A stretch of 64,000 bases of DNA from Ciceribacter lividus (lineage in GTDB: Bacteria > Pseudomonadota > Alphaproteobacteria > Rhizobiales > Rhizobiaceae). The notes beneath the pieces are model-generated. The model did no database searches, was not told the DNA's origin, and worked only from the letters and a program-made list of their open reading frames with translations. A program made the position numbers and the translations under genes. Shown here in pieces: positions 8,336-18,300 of this stretch; the stretch's first letter is position 1; the number at the start of each line of letters is the position of its first letter. The stretch covers positions 1-64,000 of the forward strand of contig NZ_QPIX01000015.1 in the NCBI RefSeq assembly GCF_003337715.1, given 5' to 3'.

Positions 8336-10324
8336 TCATTCCGCCGCCTCCAGCGCCACCTTGACCGGCTTTGTCCGCCGGGTCGGGGCGCCGACGCGCA
8401 GCCGCCGGTCGGAGAGCGAGACGAAGCCGCCGGCCATCATGATGAGCCCGCCGATCCAGATGCAGAGGATGAAGGGTTTCCACCAGACGCGCACGACGAT
8501 GCCGCCCTCGGCCATCGGGTCGCCGAGCGAGACATAGAGCTGGCTGACGCCGAAGCTGCGGATGCCCGCCTCGGTCGTCGGCATCCGCCGCGCCGTATAG
8601 AGGCGCTTGGACGACCACACCTCGCCCATGGCGACGCCACCCTTGCTCAGCGTGAAATGCGCCCGGTCTTCGGTGAAGTTCGGGCCCTTCGCCGCCATCA
8701 TCCGGTCGAAGGTGACGGTATAGCCGCCCGCCTCGACCGTCATGCCGGGCTTCATCTCGGTGACCGTCTCCGTCTCGAAGGTCGTCACCGCGACGATGCC
8801 GAGCACCGTCACACCGAAGCCGAGATGGGCGAGCGCCGTGCCGAAGGCCGAGCGCGGCAGGCCGGCGAGCCGCTGGAAGGCCACCGACGCCGAGACCTTG
8901 TTGAAGCCGGCGCGGTACCAGAGGTCGGCGAGCGCGCCGAAGACGATGAAGAAGCCGGCGGCGAGCCCGAAGACGGCGAGCACCGGGCCGCCGTGCTGGA
9001 CGTAGAAGAGGATGACGGCCGCGACGAGGGCAAGCCCCGCAGCCACGTAGAGGCGCTGGAACGCGCCGAGCAGGTCGCCGCGCTTCCAGGCGAGCATCGG
9101 CCCGAAGGGCACGGCGACGAGGAGCGGCGCCATCAGGAGACCGAAGGTCAGGTTGAAGAACGGCGGCCCGACCGAGATCTTGTCGCCGGTCAGCGTCTCG
9201 AGGAGCAGCGGATAGAGCGTGCCGACGAGCACGGTCGCGGCGGACACGGTCAGGATCAGGTTGTTGAGGACGAGCGCCCCTTCCCGCGAGATCGGCGCAA
9301 AGAGCCCGCCCGATTTCAGCGCCGGCGCCCGGAAGGCAAAGAGCGTGAACGCCCCGCCGATGAAGAGCGTCAGGATGCCGAGGATGAAGATGCCGCGGCT
9401 CGGGTCGGTCGCAAACGCATGCACCGAGGTCAGCACGCCGGAGCGTACGAGGAAGGTGCCGAGCAGCGACAGCGAGAAGGCGAGGATCGCAAGCAGAACC
9501 GTCCAGATCTTCAGCGCCTCGCGCTTTTCCATGACCAGCGCGGAATGCAGCAGCGCCGTGCCGGCGAGCCAGGGCATGAAGGAGGCATTCTCGACCGGGT
9601 CCCAGAACCACCAGCCGCCCCAGCCGAGCTCGTAATAGGCCCAGTAGGAGCCCATGGCGATGCCGGCGGTCAGGAAGGTCCAGGCGGCGAGCGTCCAGGG
9701 CCGCACCCAGCGGGCCCAAGCGGCGTCGATGCGCCCGTCAATGAGGGCTGCGATCGCGAAGGAGAAGCAGACGGAGAAGCCGACATAGCCGAGATAGAGG
9801 AGCGGCGGATGGATGGCGAGGCCGACGTCCTGCAGCACCGGATTGAGGTCCTTGCCCTCCGCCGGCGCCGGCGAGAGCCGGATGAACGGATTGGAGGTGA
9901 GCAGGATGAAGAGCGCGAAGGCGGTGGCGATCCAGGCCTGCACGGCGAGCACGTTCGCTTTGAGCCGCTGCGGCAGGTTGGCGCCGAAGAAGGCGACCAT
10001 GGCGCTGAAGAACGTGAGGATCAGGAGCCACAGCATCATCGAGCCCTCGTGGTTCCCCCAGACGGCCGCGAAGCGGTAAACGTCGGGAAGCAGCGAGTGC
10101 GAGTTCTGCCAGACGTTCTGCACGGAGAAGTCGGAGACCATGTAGGCGTAGCTCAGCGCGCCGAACGAGAGCGAGACGAGTCCGAACATCGCAAGCGTGC
10201 CCGTCGTGGCGACGCCCATCAGCGCGGTGTCACCGCGCCTCGCGCCGATCACCGGCAGCACGGAGACGACGATCGCCGTCGCAAGCGTCAGCACCAGCGC
10301 GTAGTGTCCGAGTTCGATGATCAT
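8336..10324 (-). CDS. ccmF: Haem lyase subunit CcmF/CycK
   Basis: A large polytopic membrane protein (662 residues, about 14-15 spans) that with CcmH and CcmI ligates haem from holo-CcmE to apocytochrome c on the periplasmic side. The diagnostic tryptophan-rich WWD signature is present ([19 protein letters not shown]). The start [12 protein letters not shown] overlaps the ccmE stop by four bases (ATGA arrangement), indicating translational coupling. The C-terminus ends normally (KVALEAAE) just before the family A element. Confidence 0.95.
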   Translation of the reverse strand: MIIELGHYALVLTLATAIVVSVLPVIGARRGDTALMGVATTGTLAMFGLVSLSFGALSYAYMVSDFSVQNVWQNSHSLLPDVYRFAAVWGNHEGSMMLWLLILTFFSAMVAFFGANLPQRLKANVLAVQAWIATAFALFILLTSNPFIRLSPAPAEGKDLNPVLQDVGLAIHPPLLYLGYVGFSVCFSFAIAALIDGRIDAAWARWVRPWTLAAWTFLTAGIAMGSYWAYYELGWGGWWFWDPVENASFMPWLAGTALLHSALVMEKREALKIWTVLLAILAFSLSLLGTFLVRSGVLTSVHAFATDPSRGIFILGILTLFIGGAFTLFAFRAPALKSGGLFAPISREGALVLNNLILTVSAATVLVGTLYPLLLETLTGDKISVGPPFFNLTFGLLMAPLLVAVPFGPMLAWKRGDLLGAFQRLYVAAGLALVAAVILFYVQHGGPVLAVFGLAAGFFIVFGALADLWYRAGFNKVSASVAFQRLAGLPRSAFGTALAHLGFGVTVLGIVAVTTFETETVTEMKPGMTVEAGGYTVTFDRMMAAKGPNFTEDRAHFTLSKGGVAMGEVWSSKRLYTARRMPTTEAGIRSFGVSQLYVSLGDPMAEGGIVVRVWWKPFILCIWIGGLIMMAGGFVSLSDRRLRVGAPTRRTKPVKVALEAAE

Positions 10325-10773
10325 TTCACCGTCTCCTTGCCGCTCAGTTCGACGCCTTGGGCCTTCAGGCGGTCGGCGACGTCCTTTGGCATGTAGGTCT
10401 CGTCGTGCTTGGCGAGCACGGTGTCGGCGGCAAAAACCGGATCGCCGGCGACGAAGGCACCTTCGGCGACCACGCCCTGCCCTTCGCGGAAGAGGTCGGG
10501 CAGGATGCCGGTATAGGTGACGGGCACGGTGCCGATCGTGTCGGTGATGGTGAAGGTCACGGTCGATCCCTCGCCGCGCTTGACCGAACCCGCCTCGACG
10601 AGGCCGCCGAGCCGGATGCGCGTTCCCGGCGGCACCTTGACGGTGGCGAGATCGCCCGGCACGTAGAAATAGGCGACCGACTGGCTGAAGGCGAACATCA
10701 CCAGCAGAACGGCGGCGATGATGAAGCTCACGCCGCCGGCAATCACGGCCAGTCTCTTCTGTTTGCGGGTCAT
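10321..10773 (-). CDS. ccmE: Haem chaperone CcmE/CycJ
   Basis: A periplasmic haem chaperone anchored by one N-terminal helix (about residues 8-28). It is 150 residues long, normal for the family. The covalent haem-binding histidine is His123 in [10 protein letters not shown], with the conserved Tyr127, following an OB-fold beta domain. It overlaps ccmI upstream and ccmF downstream by four bases each, so the three are one translational unit. Confidence 0.95.
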   Translation of the reverse strand: MTRKQKRLAVIAGGVSFIIAAVLLVMFAFSQSVAYFYVPGDLATVKVPPGTRIRLGGLVEAGSVKRGEGSTVTFTITDTIGTVPVTYTGILPDLFREGQGVVAEGAFVAGDPVFAADTVLAKHDETYMPKDVADRLKAQGVELSGKETVK

Positions 10774-11897
10774 TTCAGTGCTTCCTCCACCGGCAGGCCG
10801 AGCTCGCGGGCCATCGCGATCAGTTGCTGGCCTTCCTGCCCCTCCGCCGGGAAGGCCGCGAGCCCGGATTTCAGCGCCGCGACGGCGTTTTCCGGCTCCT
10901 TCAGCATCGCGTAGGACCGGACGAGACGCATCCAGCCTTCAAAATTGTTCGGGTTTTCCTTGAGCTTGGCATCGAGCCCGGCGACCATGCCGCGGATCAT
11001 CTCCATGCGGTCGCCCGTCGACATGCCCTGGGCTGCGGCGACATCGGCCGCCGTCGGGTTGCCGGGCGCTTCCGGCTTCGCCGCGCCGCTGTTTGCCGCG
11101 ATGTGCTCGTTGACGAGCGGCAGCCAGGGTGCGTCGGCCGGCGAGGCCTTGGCGAGCGCCTCGAAGGCCGCACGGGCCTCCTCGCGCTTGCCTTCCTGCT
11201 CGAGCGACAGCGCGATGTAGAAGGAGGCGCGCGGATTGGCGCTGCCGAGCTTCACCGCCTGTTCGAAGGCCGAGCGGGCATCTGCGGTGACGATACCGTC
11301 ACTTTCCGCCGTCATTGTTTCGCCCAGCCCGATCATCCGCTCCGGGCTCTGCCCGAGCAGGCGGATCGCATTCCGATAGGCGAGCTCGGCATCGCCGTAG
11401 CGCGACATCTTGAAATAGATCGGTGCGAGCACGTCCCAGCCGGCGCCGTCGTCGGGGTTCTGGGCGAGGTGCCGTTCCACCTTGGCGACCAGCAGTTCGA
11501 GATTGTTGCCGGGGTTTTCGAGCCGCGCGGCGAGCGGCTCGGAGGGCATGCCGGGGCTGCCGGTCAGCATGTAGAGCCCGAGGCCGACTGCGGGAAGCGA
11601 GACGACGATGAAGGCCTGCGCCAAGAGGTGCCTGCCGGATTTCGGTTCCTTCGTGCCCTTCGCCTCGGCGGAGACGGCAAGGAGGCGCCGGCCGATCTCG
11701 GCGCGGGCGTAATCCGCTTCCTCGCCGCCGATCAGACCGAGCGTCTTGTCGCGTTCGAGTTCGCGCAGCTGGTCGCGGTAGACGGCGGCCTCCCCGACCG
11801 CGTCCTCGACAAGGACGGTACGGCCGCGAAAGAGCGGCCCGAGAAGGACGACGGCCGTGGCGGCCGTCAGCAAGGCAGTGGCGATCCAGAACAACAT
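10770..11897 (-). CDS. ccmI: Cytochrome c biogenesis protein CcmI/CycH
   Basis: Delivers apocytochrome c to the CcmFH haem lyase. It is a 375-residue protein with two N-terminal membrane spans (about 1-22 and 92-112) around a cytoplasmic loop rich in Arg/Glu, then a periplasmic TPR domain (repeats around [20 protein letters not shown] and [18 protein letters not shown]). The start is the ATG at 11897 ([15 protein letters not shown]); a longer frame from 11933 adds an unlikely leader. It is the first gene of the ccmI-E-F-H run. Its upstream region (11898-12015) separates it from the lipoprotein gene on the same strand. Confidence 0.92.
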   Translation of the reverse strand: MLFWIATALLTAATAVVLLGPLFRGRTVLVEDAVGEAAVYRDQLRELERDKTLGLIGGEEADYARAEIGRRLLAVSAEAKGTKEPKSGRHLLAQAFIVVSLPAVGLGLYMLTGSPGMPSEPLAARLENPGNNLELLVAKVERHLAQNPDDGAGWDVLAPIYFKMSRYGDAELAYRNAIRLLGQSPERMIGLGETMTAESDGIVTADARSAFEQAVKLGSANPRASFYIALSLEQEGKREEARAAFEALAKASPADAPWLPLVNEHIAANSGAAKPEAPGNPTAADVAAAQGMSTGDRMEMIRGMVAGLDAKLKENPNNFEGWMRLVRSYAMLKEPENAVAALKSGLAAFPAEGQEGQQLIAMARELGLPVEEALK

Positions 11898-12015
11898 GAG
11901 AACCCAATTAATGTATGCCGGGAGACATTCCAACCGGCAAACGGTCGATGACGCGCTTTTGAGGCGTTTCGCCGCAAGGAATGCTCTACGGGATCGGAGG
12001 CGCTCCAGCCTTGAC

Positions 12016-12414
12016 TTATGTCAAGGGCGTCCAGGTGCCGTTCGGGTTGCGGCAGGCCGCGCCGCGCACTTCCGTCTCGCTGCCCTTCACCCTCAGCTTG
12101 TGGGTGTACTGGCGACAGTTCTGCTGTCCGACCTGATAGGGTGCCGCAGCAACCACCTGGCCGGAGATATCGTTACCGTTCCAGGCCACCGGCTGGCCGC
12201 CGGGAGCGGCCTCCAGCGCGCGGTATTCGGCTTCGAGGGCACGCTGCGTCTGGCTGTCCGAAAGTTCGACGCCCGAGCGGGCGACGATGCCGCCCTGCAG
12301 CGCGGAGATATAGAGGGCGGATGCGGAGCTCTTGCCGCTCGTGGTTACGCAGGACGACAGCGCGAACACCGCAAGCGTCGCCGTCACCGCGATACGAAAG
12401 CGCGTATTTCCCAT
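12016..12414 (-). CDS. Surface-antigen-type lipoprotein
   Basis: A 132-residue exported protein with a lipobox (AVFALSSC, Cys near residue 20), so it is predicted to be lipidated and carried to the outer membrane. The C-terminal half (QVGQQNCRQYTHKLRVKG, then CRNPNGTWTPL) resembles the 17-kDa surface antigen/RT821-type domain of alphaproteobacteria. The start at 12414 (MGNTRFRIAV) has AGGGGAC before it; a longer frame from 12522 would place 36 charged residues before the signal peptide. It lies between feuQ and the ccm genes on the same strand. The function is not known beyond envelope location. Confidence 0.8.
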   Translation of the reverse strand: MGNTRFRIAVTATLAVFALSSCVTTSGKSSASALYISALQGGIVARSGVELSDSQTQRALEAEYRALEAAPGGQPVAWNGNDISGQVVAAAPYQVGQQNCRQYTHKLRVKGSETEVRGAACRNPNGTWTPLT

Positions 12415-12518
12415 GTCCCCTGCCCGACCTCTTTCGACCACCCTCGATATGCTCCTTCTTAGCTGCGGCAGACACGTGGCATCATTGTGACAGCCTTCTT
12501 TTTTCACGGAAATTTGCC

Positions 12519-13916
12519 TCACGCAATGTCTCTCGTGACGGCCGGCAGCACCAATCGCGCCCGCAATCCGCCGCGCGCACCGCGCGAAAGCCCGAACGCC
12601 CCCTGATATTCGGAGGATATCTCGTTGACGATCGAAAGCCCGAGCCCGGTGCCCGGCTTGCTCTCGTCGAGCCGGCGACCGCGCTTCAGCGCCTCGACGA
12701 TCTCGCCGGGTTCCAGCCCCGGCCCGTCGTCCTCCACCGTCACCTCGACCCAGTCGCGGCGCGTCACGCCCTCGCCCGGCTCGTGGCCCTCGGCCGGACC
12801 GGCGGTGACGACGACGCCGGTGGCGGCGAAGCGGGCGGCGTTTTCAAGGAGGTTGCCGACCGTCTCCTCGACATCCTGCTGCTCCATGGCGAGGACCAGC
12901 CCCGGCGCAAGTTTCAGTTCGAAGTGCGTCTCGGGGTTCAGCCGCCGCATCACGCGGATCAGCCGTTCCAGCGTCGGTTCGAGCTCGGTGCGTGCCAGCA
13001 CCGATTCGCGCTGGGCGGCGATGCGGGCGCGGTTCAGGTAGGAGGAAACCTGGCTCTGCATCGCCTCGGCTTGGGTGGTGACGACGCTCGCCTGCGATTT
13101 CGGCAGCGCCCGCGCCTCGTTGAGCAGCACGGCGATCGGCGTCTTCAGCGAATGGGCGAGATTGCCGACCTGCATGCGCGCACGCTCGACGATGCGCCGG
13201 TTGCTGTCGATCAGCGCGTTGATCTCGTTTGCGAGCGGCTGGATCTCGCGGGGGAAGACGCCCTCGATGCGCTCCGCCTCGCCGGCACGGATCCGCTCCA
13301 GCGCCCGGCGGGCGCGTTCCAGCGGCTTCAGCCCGTAGAGAATGGCAAGGCCGTTGACGATCAGGCCCCCGAGGCCGATCAGGGCAAGCCCGGTATAAAG
13401 TCTCGTGGTGAAGAAGCGGACATCCTCCTCGACGACGTCGAGGTTACCCGAAACGCGAAAGCGCGCCGCGCGACCGTTGGCGTCGAGCACGACCTCCGTC
13501 TCGGCGACCCTCAGATGGTTTCCGTAGGGGTCGGTCATCGGATAGAAGCGCTCGTAATGGTCGTCGAAGGGGACGGTATTGATGTCCGGCACCGGCAGGT
13601 CGGTGAGGCCGAGCGAGGTGGAGGCGAGCGGAGCGGTGCTGAAGTTGCCGAGTGGCTCGACCAGCCAGTACCAGCCGGTCTTCGGCTGCGAGAAGCGCAG
13701 GTCGCCGAGTTCGGGACTGCCGGCAAGGCTGTCGCCGTCGCCGATCGAGACGGAATTGATGACGTTGTAGAGCTGGGCGCGCAGCAGGTTGTTGAAGCCG
13801 CGCTCCGTGCCCTGCCGGTAGAGCGCCGAGATCACCACCGCCATGGTCACGAGTGCAACTGCCGACCACGCCGTGGCCAGCAGCAGCACTCTTGCCGTCA
13901 GCGATCTAGTGCGCAT
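12519..13916 (-). CDS. feuQ: PhoQ-like sensor histidine kinase, FeuQ type
   Basis: A 465-residue sensor kinase: TM1 (about 8-32), a periplasmic domain of about 135 residues, TM2 (about 172-194), a HAMP-like linker, and HisKA with His255 in the PhoQ-type motif NLAHSLKTPIAVL, followed by HATPase boxes (NLLENAARFA, DDGPGL, GTGLGLSIV). It overlaps the regulator gene at 13906-14577 by 11 bases. In Sinorhizobium meliloti FeuQ with FeuP controls cyclic glucan export (ndvA) and is restrained by the periplasmic protein FeuN. The presence of a small exported protein upstream of the regulator matches that three-gene arrangement, which is the basis of the name. Confidence 0.85.
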   Translation of the reverse strand: MRTRSLTARVLLLATAWSAVALVTMAVVISALYRQGTERGFNNLLRAQLYNVINSVSIGDGDSLAGSPELGDLRFSQPKTGWYWLVEPLGNFSTAPLASTSLGLTDLPVPDINTVPFDDHYERFYPMTDPYGNHLRVAETEVVLDANGRAARFRVSGNLDVVEEDVRFFTTRLYTGLALIGLGGLIVNGLAILYGLKPLERARRALERIRAGEAERIEGVFPREIQPLANEINALIDSNRRIVERARMQVGNLAHSLKTPIAVLLNEARALPKSQASVVTTQAEAMQSQVSSYLNRARIAAQRESVLARTELEPTLERLIRVMRRLNPETHFELKLAPGLVLAMEQQDVEETVGNLLENAARFAATGVVVTAGPAEGHEPGEGVTRRDWVEVTVEDDGPGLEPGEIVEALKRGRRLDESKPGTGLGLSIVNEISSEYQGAFGLSRGARGGLRARLVLPAVTRDIA

Positions 13917-14577
13917 CTTTGGGCGCTTGCATCCGGTAGCCGAGACCGCGCACCGTCTCGATCAGGTCGAGGCCGATCTTCTTGCGCAGGCGCCCGACAA
14001 AGACCTCGATGGTGTTGGAATCGCGATCGAAATCCTGATCGTAGAGGTGCTCGACGAGCTCCGAGCGCGATACCACCTCGCCCATGTGGTGCATGAGGTA
14101 GGAAAGCAGCCGGTATTCGTGGGAGGTGAGCTTCAGCTGCGTGCCCGACACACTCGCCTTCGACGCCTTGGTGTCGAGCCGCACAGGACCGCAGACGATC
14201 TCGGAAGAGGCATGACCCGCCGCGCGGCGGATCAGCGCGCGGATGCGCGCGAGCACCTCTTCCACGTGGAAGGGCTTGGCGACATAGTCGTCGGCGCCGG
14301 CGTCGATACCGGCCACCTTGTCGCTCCAGCGGTCGCGGGCCGTCAGGATCAGCACGGGCATCACCCGACCGGCAGCACGCCACTTTTCGAGCACGGTCAG
14401 GCCGTCCATTTCCGGCAGGCCGATGTCGAGGATCACCGCGTCATAGGGCTCCGTGTCGCCGAGGAAATGTCCCTCCTCGCCGTCGAACGCCTTGTCGACC
14501 ACATAGCCCGCCTCTTCCAGGGCTTCGACGAGCTGCCGATTGAGATTAACGTCGTCCTCGACGACCAGAATGCGCAT
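13906..14577 (-). CDS. feuP: PhoP-like response regulator, FeuP type
   Basis: A 223-residue OmpR-family regulator: receiver with Asp8/Asp9, phospho-acceptor Asp51 (ILDIGLPEMDG), conserved Lys in YVAKPFH, and a C-terminal winged helix (YDQDFDRDSNTIEVFVGRL). It forms a unit with the kinase (11-base overlap) and with the small exported protein 78 bases upstream. In S. meliloti FeuP is needed for symbiosis and hypo-osmotic adaptation through cyclic glucan export; a similar role here is inferred from family and gene order. Confidence 0.87.
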   Translation of the reverse strand: MRILVVEDDVNLNRQLVEALEEAGYVVDKAFDGEEGHFLGDTEPYDAVILDIGLPEMDGLTVLEKWRAAGRVMPVLILTARDRWSDKVAGIDAGADDYVAKPFHVEEVLARIRALIRRAAGHASSEIVCGPVRLDTKASKASVSGTQLKLTSHEYRLLSYLMHHMGEVVSRSELVEHLYDQDFDRDSNTIEVFVGRLRKKIGLDLIETVRGLGYRMQAPKDAH

Positions 14578-14655
14578 GCTGCCAGTCCCTCTCCGTCTTG
14601 TCCGGCCGGCCGCGTCCCCCGCGCCCGGCTCACGCCGTCGCCTGCCTCGTGCGCC

Positions 14656-14964
14656 TTACTGTGAAACCCGCATCGTGACCTTGCGCGGGCGCTCGTTGCC
14701 ACTGCCCGGGATCAGCACCGTCACCACGCATGTGCCGCCGGAACTGCGCACCGACAGCACCTGCCCGCCGAGTTCCGCCGCAGCCTGGGCCGCCGCCCCG
14801 TAGCAGTCGGCGCCACCACGGCTGCTGCCGTTGTTGCCGTCGTTGCCGTTGCCCTGCGCCTGGGCGAGAACCACCGGCGCCGGGGCGGTCGCGACCGCCG
14901 CCGCCGGCGCGGATGTCGCCGCAATGCCGGAGGCCAGGCTCGCTATGATCAGGAATGATGCCAT
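14656..14964 (-). CDS. feuN: Small periplasmic regulator, FeuN-like
   Basis: A 102-residue exported protein: signal peptide to about VLA-QAQGN (residue 35), a Gly/Asn-rich linker, then a compact domain with two cysteines (GGADCYGAAA and GGTCVVTVLIPG) and the PepSY-like pattern LGGQVLSVR ... RPRKVTMRV. Located 78 bases upstream of feuP on the same strand. In S. meliloti FeuN is a small essential periplasmic protein that interacts with FeuQ and keeps the pathway low; size, export signal and position all fit. The residual doubt is that many unrelated PepSY-like proteins sit beside OmpR systems. Confidence 0.7.
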   Translation of the reverse strand: MASFLIIASLASGIAATSAPAAAVATAPAPVVLAQAQGNGNDGNNGSSRGGADCYGAAAQAAAELGGQVLSVRSSGGTCVVTVLIPGSGNERPRKVTMRVSQ

Positions 14965-15056
14965 GGACTACTACTTCCGAAAGATATTCGTTGTTGTGAA
15001 GTATCTACCCGATGGCATCTGAATGGCAAATGAATGCGGCCGACAACTTCCGTTTA

Positions 15057-15275
15057 TCACCCGCCAATCACCTTCTTCGCCGAGAGCCGGCCGTAGATCG
15101 CCAGCAGCCCGCCGAAGGAGCCGACCAGCGAGACGATCGCGTCGGCGAGCTCGCCCTGTTCGGCAAGGCCGACATCCACGCCCTTGACGCGCAGCACCGA
15201 GGCGCCGATCGCGATCAGCGCGCCCCACACGGTCTTCGACTGATACCACGGTTTGTATTCGATAATCTCGGACAT
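15057..15275 (-). CDS. Two-span holin candidate at the 3' end of the GTA cluster
   Basis: A 72-residue protein with two hydrophobic segments (TVWGALIAIGASVL, about 15-30, and AIVSLVGSFGGLLAIYG, about 45-63) separated by a short acidic loop, with charged ends (KPWYQSK at the N-side, RLSAKK at the C-side). This topology and the SKTVWGAL opening resemble small phage holins. The start at 15275 is fixed by AAGGAGAG 7-8 bases upstream; the longer frame from 15308 would overlap the g15 end. It begins 29 bases after the g15 stop, so it is probably in the GTA transcript. It may form the membrane pore releasing the endolysin encoded at 32008-32613. Function is inferred from topology and context. Confidence 0.65.
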   Translation of the reverse strand: MSEIIEYKPWYQSKTVWGALIAIGASVLRVKGVDVGLAEQGELADAIVSLVGSFGGLLAIYGRLSAKKVIGG

Positions 15276-15304
15276 CGTCTTCTCTCCTTCTTCGATGGTG
15301 TCGT

Positions 15305-18300
15305 TCAAAGCGAAAGGACTGTCTCGGCGGCGATGCCGTCGACCACGCGCCGGCCGAGCTGGCGCACCCTGACCGCGAGACTTTCGACCGGGCCGCCGAA
15401 ATCGGCGATCTCGTCCGCGGCCGTGTAGGTGTGGCCCGGCGCCACCGTCTCGACCGTGCGCTTCACCGCGCCGCCGGCGAGGATCTCCAGCCGGTAGCGC
15501 TCCTCCGCCTCGTCGAGCGGGATTTCCGCCGCCTCCCAGTCGTCGGCATCGATCCGCCCGCGGCGGACCCAGGTGATCTCGATACCCCCGCCCACAAGCC
15601 TGCGGCCGGCAAGATGCACCGGCGCGAGCGGCGTCAGCGCCCTGCGTCCGCCGGCAAAGGAAAACGGACCGGCCGGCGCCGCGGCCATGCCGACCGCCTC
15701 CGCGATATAGTTGAGCGGTCGCCCCGCCTCGTCAGAGGCAAGCCCGACCGGCGGCACCACCGCGTCGAGCGCCACCACCCGCGCGCCCGCCGGAGCACCG
15801 GCGGCCGTCGCATCCTCGCTGCCGCCGAGCCCGCGCAACAGGCGCGTCAGTCGCCAGCGGCCGGGGGCGATCTCTTCCGCGCCGGCAAAGCCGATCACTT
15901 CCCACGCGCCGGACGCGGAGCGGACGGCGAGCCGGTTGGCGCCGTTCAGCACCGCGAGCGTCGAGGCCGAGGCGAAGCTGCCGTAGGTAAGGTCGAGGGT
16001 GATCGCGCGCGTCCTGTCGAAGCGGCCGGCAACACCGGCCTCCAGCGGTTCGGCAAGCCGGCCGAGCGTCGCCGGACGGTCGAGCACCACCCGAAGGGCG
16101 TAGCCCTCGTTCTCGACAGAGGACGAGATCGCGATCCGCCGCCACGGCCGCGCGAAGGCCGCGACGCGGACGAAATCCTCGTCCCCGCCCGCCGTGTAGC
16201 GCGGCAGATCGAGGAATTCGACGGCCGGCGCAAAGCCGTCCGAGGCCGGATTGGGAACGTCGCGGCCCGAACCCACGGCGACCGGCACGGACAATCCACC
16301 GTCGGCGAGTTCGCTCAGCGTCAGGCGCCGGGCCGCCCCGTCCTCGCATTCGGAAATCACGAAGCGGCCGTCGGGTCCCTCCGCAAAGGCCAGCACGTCC
16401 CCCGGCATGAAGGCGAGCGCGTTCGGGCCGAGCGCCGTTTCCAGTGACCGACGTTCGGCGCGGTGCTGGCGCAGCAGCGCCTCGGCGGCGGCAAGTGCGG
16501 TCTCCTCGGAAAATGCGGCGGAAAGGTCGAGCGACAGCACCCGGCTGGTCGCCGCCGGCGCCCGTCGCGAGCGGGCGCTCGCCTCGGCATAGTCGGCCGC
16601 CGCGTCGTAGAAGGTCAGGATCGCCTCGCCGGCGAAATCGCTGTCATGGCCGCGCCGCTCGCGCCAGAGCGGCTCGTCGTCGAGATCGGCAAGCACGTCC
16701 ACGCGCACCGCCGGCAGGCTCGCCTCGTCGCGCGAACGGAAGCGCAGCACCCCGCCGTCCTCGATCACGTCGACGCGGAAGGCCTCGGTGAGCGGCTCGA
16801 TCAGGCTGCGGGCGGACGCAACGTCCGCCTGCACATAACCGCCGAGATCGCCCGTCACCGCCGAGACGTCGTAGTCGGCAAAGCCGTGGTCCTTACAGAT
16901 CGCCCCGATCACGTCGGCGACCGTCCCGGCCCCGAGCCGCCCGTTCAGCCAATGCCCGGTCCGCCAGTTGCCGCCATCCGACCAGAGGGACAGATTGGCG
17001 GGAAAGGCCGGATAGGGCCGCGCGTCCCAGGCCCAGTGATAGATGCGGGCCGGATCGACCATTCCGGCCGGCGCCGCGGCACTCCCCCAGTGGTCGTAAT
17101 GGGCGGAGAGGAACCGCCGCTGCACGGCGTCGGCGCGCAGTCCGCGGGAATGATAGGGCAACCCGCCCTCGGCCGATTTCGGATCGCCGAAGACGTTCGG
17201 CTGGTTGGCACCGCGGTCGATCGCCGGGCAGCCGAGTTCCGTGAACCAGACCGGTTTTTCCCGCGGCGTCCAGGCGGTCGGCGTGGTTTTCTCCACTCCC
17301 GCCACCCGGTCGAAATGCCGGTTCGACCACCAGCCCTCGATATCCTTCACCCGGAACACCCAGGGCTTTGCCGCGGCCCCGTCGGTGATCGGCGTGCGGA
17401 GACGCGCTGCCCGGTCGGCCGCACTCGCATAGTACCAGTCGTAGCCTTCGCCGCCGGCGATCTGGCGGGCCATCGCCGCTGCATCCGCCGCCAGCCGGAA
17501 GCCGTCGGGGTTTTGCGCTACGAGGTCCTCGTCCCGCCAGTCGGAGAGCGGCATGTAATTGTCGATCCCGACGGCGTCGATTTCGGGCGAGGCCCAGAGC
17601 GGGTCGAGATGGAAGAAATGATCGCCGGAACCGTCCGCCGGATGGTAGCCTGAATATTCGCTCCAGTCGGCGCCGTAGGTGATCTTCGTCGCCGGCCCGA
17701 GGATCGCGCGCACGTCGCCGGCAAGGGCCGCGAGCGCCTCGACGAAGGGAAACGCATCGCTCTCGTCGCGGATCGTCGTCAGCCCCTTGAGCTCCGAGCC
17801 GATCAGGAAGGCGTCGACACCGCCCGCGGCCTTCGCGAGCAGCGCACAGTGCAGCACCATGCGGCGATAGCCCTCGTCGGCGCCGTGCCAGGTGACACTA
17901 TCCCCGGAGACGGTGAAATCCGCCGCGGTCGCCGCGCCGCAGAAGGCCTCGACCGCCGTTCGTGCCGCCACCGTCCGGTCCGTCGCCGGTTCGCAGATGA
18001 TCCGCCCGCGCCAGGGATAGGCCGCCTGCTCCGCCCCGCCGTGCGGGTCCGGCAGGCCGTTGCCGGCCGGAATGTCCATCATCATCAGCGGATAGAGCGT
18101 CACCTTCAGCCCGCGCGCCGCAAGGTCGCGGATCGCCTCGACGACGCTCTCGTCGCTCGGCGTGCCGCCATAGGCCGGGCCGCCGTCGTGGAGCGAAACG
18201 ACATGCGCCGCGCTGCGACCGATGCCTGCGACCCGCCAGGGCCGGCTCTCGCCGCTTCGCGCGGCGACTTCCACGCCCGGCACCACCCGGCATTCGCCTG

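Noticed and set aside
7638-9719. A single long minus-strand frame running from inside ccmF into ccmH
   Set aside because: Only the last part, from the ATG at 8081, is the CcmH protein; the rest is an out-of-frame reading of ccmF and the repeat.
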